From CAYQQR01 sp964420035 (lineage in GTDB: Bacteria > Bacteroidota > Bacteroidia > Bacteroidales > SM23-62): a stretch of DNA of 64,000 nt. Position 1 is the first letter of the stretch, and each line of letters starts with the position of its first letter. The position numbers were made by a program, and so were the translations under genes. Below are positions 17,452 to 26,896 of this stretch, in pieces. The DNA is taken from the NCBI GenBank assembly GCA_964420035.1, contig CAYQQR010000017.1, positions 6,950 through 70,949 of the forward strand, given 5' to 3'. Below the pieces are notes generated by a model. The model was not told the origin of the DNA. It worked only from the letters and a program-made list of their open reading frames with translations, and searched no databases.

Positions 17452-18147
17452 ATGAAATTTATTGTCATTGAAGGACTTGACGGTTCAGGTAAATCGACTC
17501 AGATCAGAAATCTGCAGTCCCATTTCGAACAACAAAAGATCCCCTGCGAATATCTTCATTTTCCCCGCACCCATACACCGGTTTTCGGGGAACTTATCGC
17601 ACGTTTCCTCAGGGGGGAATTCGGCCGGATCGACCAGGTAGATCCTTACCTGGTGGCCCTTCTGTATGCCGGTGACCGGGATGAGGCAGCCGGCGAGATC
17701 CGGGACTGGTTAACCGAAAAGAACCTGGTGCTTGCCGACCGTTACGTGATATCCAATATAGCTTTTCAATGTGCTAAGATCCGCGATCCAAAGAAAAGAG
17801 AAGAATTGATGCGATGGATCTTTTATACGGAGTATGAATATTTTAAAATACCCCGTCCGGATATCAGCTTGTTTTTGGATGTTCCCATTTCTTTTACGGA
17901 ACGTCAGCTCAGGGAGGAGCGTTCCGGTCATGAGCGCCACTATCTTAAGGGCAAGCGGGATATTCATGAAGACAGCCTGGAGCTTCAGAAAAAGGTCCGA
18001 TCCGTTTATCTGGATGTGGCTTCCAGCACCGGTCATTTAAATATCATAGACTGCAGCGATAAATATGGAAACATTTTATCCCCGGAAGATGTTTTTAATA
18101 ATATTCTGGATGCCATTCGTTCTCATTTAAAAGTATTTCAAAAATGA
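17452..18147 (+). CDS. tmk: Thymidylate kinase
   Basis: A 231-residue P-loop nucleoside monophosphate kinase that phosphorylates dTMP. The P-loop GLDGSGKST is at residues 8-16, and the DR(Y) motif ADRYVISNIAFQ and the LID-like EERSGHERHYLKG segment are visible. The length is slightly above that of E. coli Tmk. The following gene overlaps by 4 bases (ATGA). It is divergent from folP. Confidence 0.92.
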   Translation: MKFIVIEGLDGSGKSTQIRNLQSHFEQQKIPCEYLHFPRTHTPVFGELIARFLRGEFGRIDQVDPYLVALLYAGDRDEAAGEIRDWLTEKNLVLADRYVISNIAFQCAKIRDPKKREELMRWIFYTEYEYFKIPRPDISLFLDVPISFTERQLREERSGHERHYLKGKRDIHEDSLELQKKVRSVYLDVASSTGHLNIIDCSDKYGNILSPEDVFNNILDAIRSHLKVFQK

Positions 18148-19373
18148 AGTATGTCAGTTCAGCAAGCAGGATTATCGTCGGATTGGTATTTATCTTTTCA
18201 GGAATCGTTAAGGGGATAGATCCCCTGGGTTCGATGTATAAGTTCCTGGATTATTTCGCGGCTTTTAATACGGAATTCCTGGATTTTGCCGCATTACCCA
18301 TGGCCATTGTTCTTCCTGCGGCGGAATTTCTGATCGGCGTGGCCGTCATTACAGAACTCAGGACGCGTATAGCTTCCTGGGCACTGATGATATTCATGAC
18401 CTTGTTCACGCTCATCACACTGATACTGGCCCTGACCGATCCCATATCGGATTGCGGTTGTTTCGGCGATGCGATCATACTGACCAACTGGGAGACTTTC
18501 TGGAAAAATATAGTTCTGATGGTATTTACCGTCATCGTATTTCACTACCGTAAACGCTATGAATCCAGGCACAAACCTGTAGCCGAGTGGTTATTACTGG
18601 GCATCTTTACCGTCTTTTTTATTGGCCTGGAGGTCAATTCTTACAGGCATCTTCCCATCCTGGATTTCCGGCCCTACAATGTCGGCACCTATATCCCCGC
18701 TAAAATGAATATCCCTGAGGGTGCCCCGCGGGATGTTTATGAAACCACCCTTTATTATGAAAAAGATGGGGAAGTTAAAGCATTCACCATGGACAATTTT
18801 CCATGGGAAGATACCACATGGACCTATGTGGATACGGAGAACAAGCTGATAAAAAAAGGCTATGAGCCGCCTATTCAAGATTTCACCCTGGTTGACCAGG
18901 AAGGGATAGATCATAGTGATCGCTTGCTGGCCGATACGGGTTATTCTGTTTTGATAGTCTCCCACAATATCAGTAAGGCGGACCGTGAAGCACTGGAGAT
19001 GGCCTCGGATCTGTACTTTCGACTCAAACAGCAGGGACATGAATTTTATTTCATGACGGCATCGCCTGAGCCCGATATCCTGGAAGTTAAACAGGAAGTG
19101 AGCATGGAATATCCGCGTTACACTACCGATGAGATTACATTAAAAACCATTATACGGGCCAATCCCGGTTTCCTGATGATCAAGGACGGGACCATACTGG
19201 CCAAATGGAACTACCGGGATCTGCCGGCACTGGAGCAATTTAACGGACACTGGCTATCTAAATCCCTGCTCATCCAGCGAATGGAAAGAAACCGTTTTGT
19301 TGTCACGGTTTTTATTTTGCTGATAGCCCTGTTCTGGCTTTTTGTAGAATTCATGTTGGTAAAAAGAAAATAG
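18144..19373 (+). CDS. BT_3928-like DoxX/MauE-type membrane protein
   Basis: A 409-residue membrane protein. About four N-terminal helices (residues 1-145) resemble the DoxX/MauE fold and include FSGIVKGIDPLGSMYK and the cysteine pair in DCGCFGDA, which suggests a redox or thiol partner. A large extracytoplasmic part (about 160-385) contains a segment that looks like a degenerate thioredoxin fold without CxxC, and a final helix lies near the C-terminus. Its ATG overlaps the tmk stop. In Bacteroides a homologue lies next to tpiA, as here one gene further on. Biochemical role unknown. Confidence 0.83.
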   Translation: MKYVSSASRIIVGLVFIFSGIVKGIDPLGSMYKFLDYFAAFNTEFLDFAALPMAIVLPAAEFLIGVAVITELRTRIASWALMIFMTLFTLITLILALTDPISDCGCFGDAIILTNWETFWKNIVLMVFTVIVFHYRKRYESRHKPVAEWLLLGIFTVFFIGLEVNSYRHLPILDFRPYNVGTYIPAKMNIPEGAPRDVYETTLYYEKDGEVKAFTMDNFPWEDTTWTYVDTENKLIKKGYEPPIQDFTLVDQEGIDHSDRLLADTGYSVLIVSHNISKADREALEMASDLYFRLKQQGHEFYFMTASPEPDILEVKQEVSMEYPRYTTDEITLKTIIRANPGFLMIKDGTILAKWNYRDLPALEQFNGHWLSKSLLIQRMERNRFVVTVFILLIALFWLFVEFMLVKRK

Positions 19374-19376
19374 ACC

Positions 19377-20450
19377 TTGATCTGGAGCCTGATCCGTAAG
19401 ATCCTGTATGCACTCCTGGTCCTGTGGGGAGTGGTCACAGTCGTTTTTTTTCTTTTCAGGATACTCCCGGGTGATCCGGCCAGGATGATGGCCGGTCAGC
19501 GCACCGATGAACAAACCCTGCAGGCCATACGCGGCGAGATGGGTCTGGATCATCCCGTAATAGTGCAATATGTTCGGTACCTGAACGATCTTTCCATCGT
19601 GAGCTACCTGCACCGCTCCGATCCCGGAAACCCGTTTTACACGAAAGAAAAAGGACGCGGTAAGGTCGCTACTTTGTTTAAAACACGCCATGGTCAATGG
19701 GCCCTGAAATGGCCCTACCTGGGCCGTTCCTTCCAGTCGAGGCAACCCATTTCAGGGATTATCGGGGATGTATTGCTGAATACCTTTGTTTTGGCTTTTG
19801 CTTCAATTTTTCTGGCCTGCTTTTTCGGGGTTCTGTTCGGTATCATTGCCGCTACCCACAAAGATTCGGTCTGGGACCGCTTTCTATTGGTCTTCTCTTC
19901 CATTGGCATGTCTCTGCCTTCCTTTTTTGCGGCCATCCTGATCGGATGGATCTTCGCCTACCTGCTGGGAGATATCACCGGCTTGTCTCTTACCGGGAAC
20001 CTTTACGCGATCGACGACCTGGGGGAAGGCAGGCAACTGATGCTGCGCAACCTGATACTTCCGGCAGTTACTTTGGGGATCAGACCACTTTCAGTGGTCT
20101 TGCAACTCACCCGTAACTCCCTGCTGGAAGTACTGGCACAGGATTACATCCGCACCGCCAGGGCAAAGGGTTTGGCTTACGGTACCATCATTCGAAGGCA
20201 TGCCCTGAAGAACGCGATGAATCCGGTGATAACGGCAACCAGCGGTTGGTTTGCATCCCTGATGGCGGGTGTAATCTTTGTGGAATATATTTTCGGGTGG
20301 AAAGGCCTGGGATTTGTGGTGGTGAATGCATTGAATAATTACGACATACCCCTGGTCCTGGGTTGTGTACTTACCATAGCTTTTATTTTTTTCCTGATCA
20401 ACCTGCTTGTTGAGGTGGTGTACAGAATTCTGGATCCCCGGATAAGATAG
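19377..20450 (+). CDS. ABC transporter permease, DppB/OppB type
   Basis: A 357-residue inner-membrane permease of the peptide/nickel class. The first helix followed by LPGDPARMMAGQRTDE is typical of DppB. The EAA-loop region is YIRTARAKGLAYGTIIRRHALKNAMNP, which contacts the ATPase, and the last helices end with the usual LDPRIR. The start is a TTG at 19377, 3 bases after the previous stop. An insertion at about residues 80-120 lengthens the periplasmic loop. No second permease, ATPase or binding protein lies within this window, so its partners must be elsewhere. Confidence 0.87.
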   Translation: MIWSLIRKILYALLVLWGVVTVVFFLFRILPGDPARMMAGQRTDEQTLQAIRGEMGLDHPVIVQYVRYLNDLSIVSYLHRSDPGNPFYTKEKGRGKVATLFKTRHGQWALKWPYLGRSFQSRQPISGIIGDVLLNTFVLAFASIFLACFFGVLFGIIAATHKDSVWDRFLLVFSSIGMSLPSFFAAILIGWIFAYLLGDITGLSLTGNLYAIDDLGEGRQLMLRNLILPAVTLGIRPLSVVLQLTRNSLLEVLAQDYIRTARAKGLAYGTIIRRHALKNAMNPVITATSGWFASLMAGVIFVEYIFGWKGLGFVVVNALNNYDIPLVLGCVLTIAFIFFLINLLVEVVYRILDPRIR

Positions 20451-20529
20451 GAATGCAGGGAAATATCTTTTCCCGGCACCGGATGTTTTGTTATTTTTAT
20501 CCTTCTTTTAAACCAAATTCAAAACCAAA

Positions 20530-21279
20530 ATGAGAAACAGAATTGTCGCCGGTAACTGGAAAATGAATACCGACCTTCAGGAGGGCGTAAAGCTTGCTTC
20601 TGCTGTTGAGGAAGAACTCGGAGAAGCTGAAGGAGATATTATTGTTATTGTTGTACCTCCCTTTACCCACCTGAGCGAGGTTGGAAAAGTCATTGACAAG
20701 GTGAAGCTTGCTGCACAGAATTGTGCCTCCGAAGCTTCGGGTGCTTACACCGGAGAGGTTGCCTGTTCCATGCTGGTCAGTGCCGGAGCGGAGTATGTGA
20801 TCATCGGCCACTCGGAACGCCGGACCCATTTCAGGGAAAGTGACGAGACCCTGAACAGGAAAGTTAAGCTTGCCCTGGAACACGGCTTAACCCCCATTTT
20901 CTGCTGCGGTGAAGTGCTGGATGAACGGAAAGCCGGTAAACAGCACGACGTGGTAAAAGCACAGCTGGACAAGGGACTTTTTACACTTGATCGCGGACAA
21001 TTTACCAAGGTCGTTATTGCCTATGAACCGGTCTGGGCCATAGGTACAGGTGAAACCGCAACCCCGGAACAGGCCCAGGATATGCATGCTTTTATCCGGG
21101 AACTGGTGGCTGATAGATATGACGATCATACGGCCGGGGACCTGACCATTCAGTATGGAGGCAGCTGTAAACCCTCCAACGCTAAGGAACTTTTTGACAA
21201 TCCCGACGTGGATGGCGGTCTGATCGGCGGAGCATCGCTGAAAGCGGATGATTTCATCGCTATCGTGAATTCATTTTAG
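20530..21279 (+). CDS. tpiA: Triosephosphate isomerase
   Basis: A 249-residue TIM-barrel enzyme of glycolysis that interconverts dihydroxyacetone phosphate and glyceraldehyde-3-phosphate. Active-site segments are complete: NWKMN at residues 9-13 (Lys), IGHSERR with the catalytic His near 97, and AYEPVWAIGTG with the catalytic Glu near 168. The phosphate-binding GGSCKPSN and GLIGGASL loops are also present. The length is typical. It is followed by an intergenic repeat element. Confidence 0.98.
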   Translation: MRNRIVAGNWKMNTDLQEGVKLASAVEEELGEAEGDIIVIVVPPFTHLSEVGKVIDKVKLAAQNCASEASGAYTGEVACSMLVSAGAEYVIIGHSERRTHFRESDETLNRKVKLALEHGLTPIFCCGEVLDERKAGKQHDVVKAQLDKGLFTLDRGQFTKVVIAYEPVWAIGTGETATPEQAQDMHAFIRELVADRYDDHTAGDLTIQYGGSCKPSNAKELFDNPDVDGGLIGGASLKADDFIAIVNSF

Positions 21280-21524
21280 TTCGGGTTACGCTTGCCTGCC
21301 GCAGGCAGGCGCAATTCGAAATGAGGATGTGGAGGTGGGTGTTGAAGATGTGGAGACATTGAGACATAGAGACGCTGAGACATTTAGACATTGAGACATA
21401 GATAAGCGGCAGCAGCAGTGACAGTAGCAGTCCAGTAGACAGTCGACAGAGATACTGTGAATAGGAGAGGTTTGGCACCGTTTTGAACCCTTTGCACAGT
21501 AAATCACAAATCATATTGTAAGGT
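21280..21524. repeat. Intergenic repeat element with GAGACATN octamers
   Basis: No gene. The region holds a GCCTGC/GCAGGC palindrome near 21293-21310, then CGCAATTCGAAATGAGGATGTGGAG, six octamers of the type GAGACATT/GAGACATA/GAGACGCT (21353-21400) and an AAGCGGCAGCAGCAGTGACAG-like tail. The order (left palindrome, GATGTGGAG, octamers, AGCG tail) matches the elements at 41795-42000 and, inverted, 36835-37277. Confidence 0.75.
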
Positions 21525-22355
21525 GTGAATTTTACTGAAATACAGGTTGATACCCCGGAGCTTTCCAACCAGGATATTGAGATCATCTCGGGACTGTTAA
21601 TGAATGCAGGATTTTCGGGGATCCATTTTGAGGATGAGGTTCTGCATGCTTATTACCCGGGTAAAAACTTACCTGTTTTACCGGAGGAACTGGCAGACCC
21701 TTTGGGATTTCAGCTTAACTACAGCATACATAGTGTCAAGGAGGAAAACTGGAATGAGCGCTGGGAGCGTTCTTTTCGGCCCCTGGTCATCGATGAGAAA
21801 GTCGGGATCAGGGCTTCATTCCAAGATCCCACCGGTTGCAACCTGGATATCGTTATCGATCCGGGAATGGCATTTGGAACCGGGCATCATGCAACTACTC
21901 TGCTCATGATCAAGGCACTTTTAAGCATAGATCCCCAGGAACTTAAGGTACTGGATATGGGCACCGGTACCGGTATTCTGGCCATTCTGGCAGAAAAAAT
22001 GGGTGCTTATGCCATCCATGCAGTCGATAATAACGATACAGCCATCATGGCTGCACGGGAGAATTTAAGGATCAATGCATGTTCCCGGATCAGGTTGATC
22101 CGGGATGAATATCCCCCGGCAGGAATATCCTTTGATTTGATCCTGGCCAATATCAACCGGAATACCTTGATAAGCCGGATGCGAGCCTATAATGCCGGTT
22201 TGCATTCCGGGGGGAGCGTTATATTAAGCGGTTTTTACGTGGAAGATGAGGAACGAATAAAGAATAAAGCCATTGAATATGGATTGATATTTGAATCTTT
22301 CGAGCGTGAGGATGAATGGTCTGTTGGTTTTTTCCGTTCTGATAACAGGGGATAA
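21525..22355 (+). CDS. prmA: Ribosomal protein L11 methyltransferase
   Basis: A 276-residue SAM-dependent methyltransferase that modifies L11. An N-terminal substrate-recognition domain is followed by the Rossmann methyltransferase domain, with DPGMAFGTGHHATT immediately before the SAM motif VLDMGTGTGILAILA (about residues 145-160) and motif IV LILANINRNTL. The HHATT signature is specific to PrmA. The start is GTG at 21525. The length is a little below that of E. coli PrmA (293). Confidence 0.93.
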   Translation: MNFTEIQVDTPELSNQDIEIISGLLMNAGFSGIHFEDEVLHAYYPGKNLPVLPEELADPLGFQLNYSIHSVKEENWNERWERSFRPLVIDEKVGIRASFQDPTGCNLDIVIDPGMAFGTGHHATTLLMIKALLSIDPQELKVLDMGTGTGILAILAEKMGAYAIHAVDNNDTAIMAARENLRINACSRIRLIRDEYPPAGISFDLILANINRNTLISRMRAYNAGLHSGGSVILSGFYVEDEERIKNKAIEYGLIFESFEREDEWSVGFFRSDNRG

Positions 22356-22359
22356 ATGT

Positions 22360-22367
22360 TAGATTTG
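22360..22367 (+). promoter_or_regulatory. Candidate -7 element before the giant exported protein
   Basis: TAGATTTG fits TAnnTTTG and starts 4 bases after the prmA stop codon, 22 bases before the next start. No convincing -33 TTTG. Confidence 0.35.
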
Positions 22368-22389
22368 TATATAAGAAATTGATGCAGGG

Positions 22390-25300
22390 ATGAAAATAAA
22401 ATCCATCTTGCCGGTCATTCTTATTTCATTGTCAGCCATACTTCGGGCCCAGTATTTCCCTGGTTTCTCCACAGATTTTGAAAAATTCCCTGAAGAAATT
22501 CTTCAATACTGGAACCAGACCCCGTCAGAAAGCGAACAGGCAATCATCAACCAGTTCGTGATAAGCTGGAAGGCCAGGGAATGGAAAAATGAAGATGCTT
22601 TGAAGATTATGACGGCTGCACAAAGGTTGTACGAAAAGCGTGCACGGTCCAATCCTCATTTTATTCGTTATTTGCAGGTATTGAATCTATTCCGTTACAG
22701 CCGACTGGATGATAAAAGTTATGATGCATGGCAGCAAGGATGGTTTCAGCTTCTTGACAATGACAGGACCTTCCTGAGGGAAATACTGAATTACCTGAAT
22801 ATCAGCCTGAAACTAATCAGAGACCGCGGCTTCCAGGGAAAGGGCCCTGAATGGAAATTCAAATCGGGCGATTTTCGTTTCGGATATGAAGGCAAAACCT
22901 ATGCACGCTTCAACAAGCTGGATCTTACCTGCATCAAAAATACCGACAGTATAAGTATTTACGGGACCCGTGGTGTTTTTTACCTGATGGATGCACACTG
23001 GGAAGGCCGGGAAGGAAAAGTGAGCTGGGAACGCTCAGGTTATGATCCAAACAGGGTACATGCTATGCTTTCAGACTACAGCATCGATATGAACACGGAT
23101 GGTTACCGGGCGGATAGTGTCATTTTCCGAAACAGCAATTATTTTGATTTTCCAGTGCCCGGAAAGCTGCAGGACAAAATACAGGCTTTGCCCAATCCGG
23201 ACCATCTCGTATATCCAAGTTTCGAATCCTATGATCTGGGTTATAAGCTTCCCCGCTTGTATGATAATATCACCTATTCGGGGGGATTATCCATGACCGG
23301 AAAAAGGATGATCGGGAGGGGCACCCGCGAGAATAAGGCCCATATGGGTATTTATTGGCAGGATACTTTGAGGATCCTGGCCCGCTCGGAATACTTCACT
23401 TTCAGTCCGCAAATCGTCCGTGGTGTCGATACCAGGGTCACCATACCGGTAGGTACAGATTCGATCACCCATCCCAACATGGATTTAATCTACAGGGTCA
23501 ATGAAAATGCACTCAGCCTGAATCAGAGTGATGACTTTGCCTCCAAAGCACCTTATTATAATAGCTACCACAAAGTAGAGATGAATTTTGAACAGTTGTA
23601 CTGGGAGTTGGACAAGCCCGAGATTGTTTTCCGCATGAAACGGGGCTCTGCCATTGGATTTGCCAATTTCCGTTCTGCCAATATGTTTGATCCCGGACTG
23701 TATGCCAGCTTGCAGGGTATGGATTTGAATAATCCCCTGGTCTTGCTTCGACGATATTCAGAGAAAGTGTTTTCTGTTGAATTTACAGGAAGAGCATTTG
23801 CCAAATTCATCCATAAGCCCTTTTACCAGGTGCAGCAAACCCTGATGAGGGCGGCACAGGAAGGCTTTATAGTGTATGACAATGAACAGGATATTGTGAC
23901 GGTGCGGCAAAAATTGTACGATTATATCTATGCCAGTGTGGGCTACATTGACTATGACCAGATCAATTTCATCTCAGAGGTAACTGCTCCCAACACCAAT
24001 GCGGTCTTTAATCTCAAAAACAACGACATTAATATCAACGGTATTCCACAAATAAACCTGAGTACGGTGCAAAATGTATCTATTTACCCCGGCAAGGATA
24101 AGATCACCCTCAAGGAAAACCGTTCCTTTACTTTTGATGGGATCATAGAGGCCGGCTTATTCCGGTTTTACGGGAACAATTTTTATTTTAGTTACGATAG
24201 TTTTAAGATCAATCTGCAGGATATTGATTCCCTTACCTTTAAGTTTAAGGTTGAAGACCTGGATGATTATGGCAGGTCCTCCCTGGTAAATGTGCAGAAT
24301 TCAATACAGGATATCACCGGCGAATTGATCATTGACGACACGGAGAATAAATCCGGCCGGAAGGATATCCCCGTCTATCCCATATTCAATTCCAAGGAGA
24401 ACTCTTATGTTTATTACAACCAGGCCGACAGCATCTATAAAACGGATGAGTTCTATTTTGAGATTTATCCCTTTAGTTTTGACAGCCTGGACAACTTTTC
24501 TCCGCGCGGACTTCAACTGCAGGGCAAATTTGTTTCCGCGGGGATCCTGCCGGATCTGGAGCAAAACCTAAAGATCAAGGGGGACAATTCTCTGGGATTC
24601 ACTTATGATGCCGGTGAACAAGGAATCGGGGTTTACGGTGGGAAGGGAGTCTTCTATAATACCGTTGATCTGAGTAATAATGGTTTGATGGGTACCGGTC
24701 GCCTGGATTACCTGACTTCCACCAGTTATTCAGAGGAATTCCTTTTCCATCCGGATAGTGTTATCGGTGAAGTATACAAATTTGAGAACCGGGCACAATC
24801 CACCGGGGTGAAATATCCCATGATCCGGTCTGCCAATGACAGTTTGCGCTGGTATCCTTATCTGGATCGCCTGTTATCCCACCAGCATAAGGGACCTTAC
24901 ACCATTTTAAACGACAGTACACAGCTTGAGGGCTCGCTGGTTCTGACCCCGGATGGAATTACAGCTTCGGGTGACATGTTACTGACCACTTCGGAATTTT
25001 CTTCCAATCTGTTTCGTTATGAAGATCAGTCCTTCCGGGCCGATACCGCCGATTTCAGGTTAAAGTCCATTCATACTTCAGGCTTCACCGTGCTTACAGA
25101 AAATATGAACACCTATGTGGATTTTAAATCCCGCTCGGGATTATTCAGGACCAACGGAGAATTTACAAGGACCGAGTTTCCTGAGAACCAATATGTAAGT
25201 GAATTGGAGCTGTTCCGTTGGGATATTGATGGTAAAAAGATCGCAATGGGTGTCCGGGATACGGGACCGCGTGAAGAATTGTCGGAGGATGTGGAAGCAT

Positions 25301-26853
25301 ACGGACCAAGGTATATTTCTTTGCATCCCGCGCAGGACTCTTTCAGTTTTGTTTCACCCAATGCTGAGTACAATTATTCCGAAAACATCATCCATGCCTA
25401 TGAGGTAAAACTGCTCAAAGTGGCTGATGCCCTTATATATCCCGGTGATGGAGAGGTGATCGTTGATGAGGGGGCACGGGTTCGTACCCTGAAGGGGGCA
25501 CGCATCCTTGCCGATGATTCCCTGAAGATGCATAACATTTTCGATGCTACAGTTGACATCACCGGCCGGTATGCCTACACTGCCTCGGGTTATTATGATT
25601 ATATTGATGAAACCGACAGCAGCCAGACCATTTATTTTGATAAGATCAAGGTAGATGAAAAAATTCAGACCGTGGCCGAAGGTCTGATCCCACCTTCCCG
25701 GGAATTCTATCTTAGCCCTGATTTCGCCTGCCAGGGCAAAGTTTTCCTGGAAGCTTCACGGCCTCATCTTACTTTTGATGGGGGGACCCGTATCCTGGTT
25801 AACTGCGATCGGTTTGAAACAGAATGGGTACGTTTCAGGACCGAGATTGACCCGGATAATGTCAGAATCCCTATAAGCCGGGACCTGCGGGATATGGACA
25901 TGAATCCGATTCATCTTGCTTTGTTTGTTCAACATGATTCAGCCAATATATACCCGGCCTTTTTCGGACATCAACGACTGGCCACTGATAATTATGTTAT
26001 CGATGCCCATGGGGAAATGTACTTTGATAAAGCTACCCGGGAGTACAGGATAGCAGCTCCCGAAAAGCATGAGAACCGGCTGGTTCCTGAGAATTATCTG
26101 AGCATAAGCAGGGAACAATGCGAAATATATGGTGAAGGCTTGTTATACCTCGGTGTAAGAGTAGGACAGATCCGCATGCGAACTCCCGGTTATATACGCT
26201 ATAACCTGGTTGATTTAAGTGTGAAGCTTGAAATAATGCTCGCACTGGATTTTTTTATTGATGAAAATGTTATGGCCATTGCGCGTAATGAAATGGACAG
26301 TTTGTCCGGACAGGAAGCATTTGATCTCACCGGCACCACCTATCGCAAAGCACTCGCTGAACTGGTCGGACTGGAGACCATGGAGAAGATGCAGGCCGAA
26401 CTGGGACTATACGGAAGGTATCAATCCATTCCCGGGGGACTGGACTACACTATGATTTTGCCCTCTCTCAAATTGCAATGGAATCCTTTCACGAGTTCTT
26501 ACCGTTCGGTTGCCCCGGTGGGCATAAGCATTATTGACGGCAAGCAGGTCAATATCATGTCCGATGCCAGAATAGAGTTGTCAAAGCGAAGGGGCGGGGA
26601 TATGCTCGATATCCACCTGGAGCCAACCCGTAACATTTGGTACTATTATGGTTATACCCGTGGGGTCATGCAGGTGCTGTCTTCAAACCGTGATTTCAAT
26701 TTCATTGTCAGCAACCTGAAAACCCGTCAGCGGCAAATGAAAACCAAACGCAACGAGATCCCATTTATATATGTTATCGGTACCGCTCAAAAACGGGCCT
26801 CGTTTTTGCGCAGGTTTGAAGAAGGGGAGGATTTGATGGAAGAAATGCAGTAG
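22390..26853 (+). CDS. Giant exported protein of unknown function
   Basis: A 1487-residue protein with a clear signal peptide (MKIKSILPVILISLSAILRA, cleaved near residue 21) and no other obvious membrane helix. The first 150 residues are helical. The rest is dominated by short beta strands with many Tyr, Phe, Asp and Ser residues and recurring glycine-rich turns such as GIGVYGGKGVFYN and YGTRGVFYLMDAHW, which suggests a long beta-sheet or beta-helix body in the periplasm or at the surface. There is no T9SS sorting domain and no lipobox. It lies between prmA and rsmE, its own promoter-like element precedes it, and I recognise no family. Confidence 0.8.
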   Translation: MKIKSILPVILISLSAILRAQYFPGFSTDFEKFPEEILQYWNQTPSESEQAIINQFVISWKAREWKNEDALKIMTAAQRLYEKRARSNPHFIRYLQVLNLFRYSRLDDKSYDAWQQGWFQLLDNDRTFLREILNYLNISLKLIRDRGFQGKGPEWKFKSGDFRFGYEGKTYARFNKLDLTCIKNTDSISIYGTRGVFYLMDAHWEGREGKVSWERSGYDPNRVHAMLSDYSIDMNTDGYRADSVIFRNSNYFDFPVPGKLQDKIQALPNPDHLVYPSFESYDLGYKLPRLYDNITYSGGLSMTGKRMIGRGTRENKAHMGIYWQDTLRILARSEYFTFSPQIVRGVDTRVTIPVGTDSITHPNMDLIYRVNENALSLNQSDDFASKAPYYNSYHKVEMNFEQLYWELDKPEIVFRMKRGSAIGFANFRSANMFDPGLYASLQGMDLNNPLVLLRRYSEKVFSVEFTGRAFAKFIHKPFYQVQQTLMRAAQEGFIVYDNEQDIVTVRQKLYDYIYASVGYIDYDQINFISEVTAPNTNAVFNLKNNDININGIPQINLSTVQNVSIYPGKDKITLKENRSFTFDGIIEAGLFRFYGNNFYFSYDSFKINLQDIDSLTFKFKVEDLDDYGRSSLVNVQNSIQDITGELIIDDTENKSGRKDIPVYPIFNSKENSYVYYNQADSIYKTDEFYFEIYPFSFDSLDNFSPRGLQLQGKFVSAGILPDLEQNLKIKGDNSLGFTYDAGEQGIGVYGGKGVFYNTVDLSNNGLMGTGRLDYLTSTSYSEEFLFHPDSVIGEVYKFENRAQSTGVKYPMIRSANDSLRWYPYLDRLLSHQHKGPYTILNDSTQLEGSLVLTPDGITASGDMLLTTSEFSSNLFRYEDQSFRADTADFRLKSIHTSGFTVLTENMNTYVDFKSRSGLFRTNGEFTRTEFPENQYVSELELFRWDIDGKKIAMGVRDTGPREELSEDVEAYGPRYISLHPAQDSFSFVSPNAEYNYSENIIHAYEVKLLKVADALIYPGDGEVIVDEGARVRTLKGARILADDSLKMHNIFDATVDITGRYAYTASGYYDYIDETDSSQTIYFDKIKVDEKIQTVAEGLIPPSREFYLSPDFACQGKVFLEASRPHLTFDGGTRILVNCDRFETEWVRFRTEIDPDNVRIPISRDLRDMDMNPIHLALFVQHDSANIYPAFFGHQRLATDNYVIDAHGEMYFDKATREYRIAAPEKHENRLVPENYLSISREQCEIYGEGLLYLGVRVGQIRMRTPGYIRYNLVDLSVKLEIMLALDFFIDENVMAIARNEMDSLSGQEAFDLTGTTYRKALAELVGLETMEKMQAELGLYGRYQSIPGGLDYTMILPSLKLQWNPFTSSYRSVAPVGISIIDGKQVNIMSDARIELSKRRGGDMLDIHLEPTRNIWYYYGYTRGVMQVLSSNRDFNFIVSNLKTRQRQMKTKRNEIPFIYVIGTAQKRASFLRRFEEGEDLMEEMQ

Positions 26854-26896
26854 TGCTTCCTTACCGGAACCGGGAAGTCAGTTTTAATCTTGTTTT

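Noticed and set aside
17376..17468. Longer N-terminus of FolP
   Set aside because: The extension is rich in Cys and Phe, unlike the family, and would overlap the divergent tmk start and a promoter-like site.
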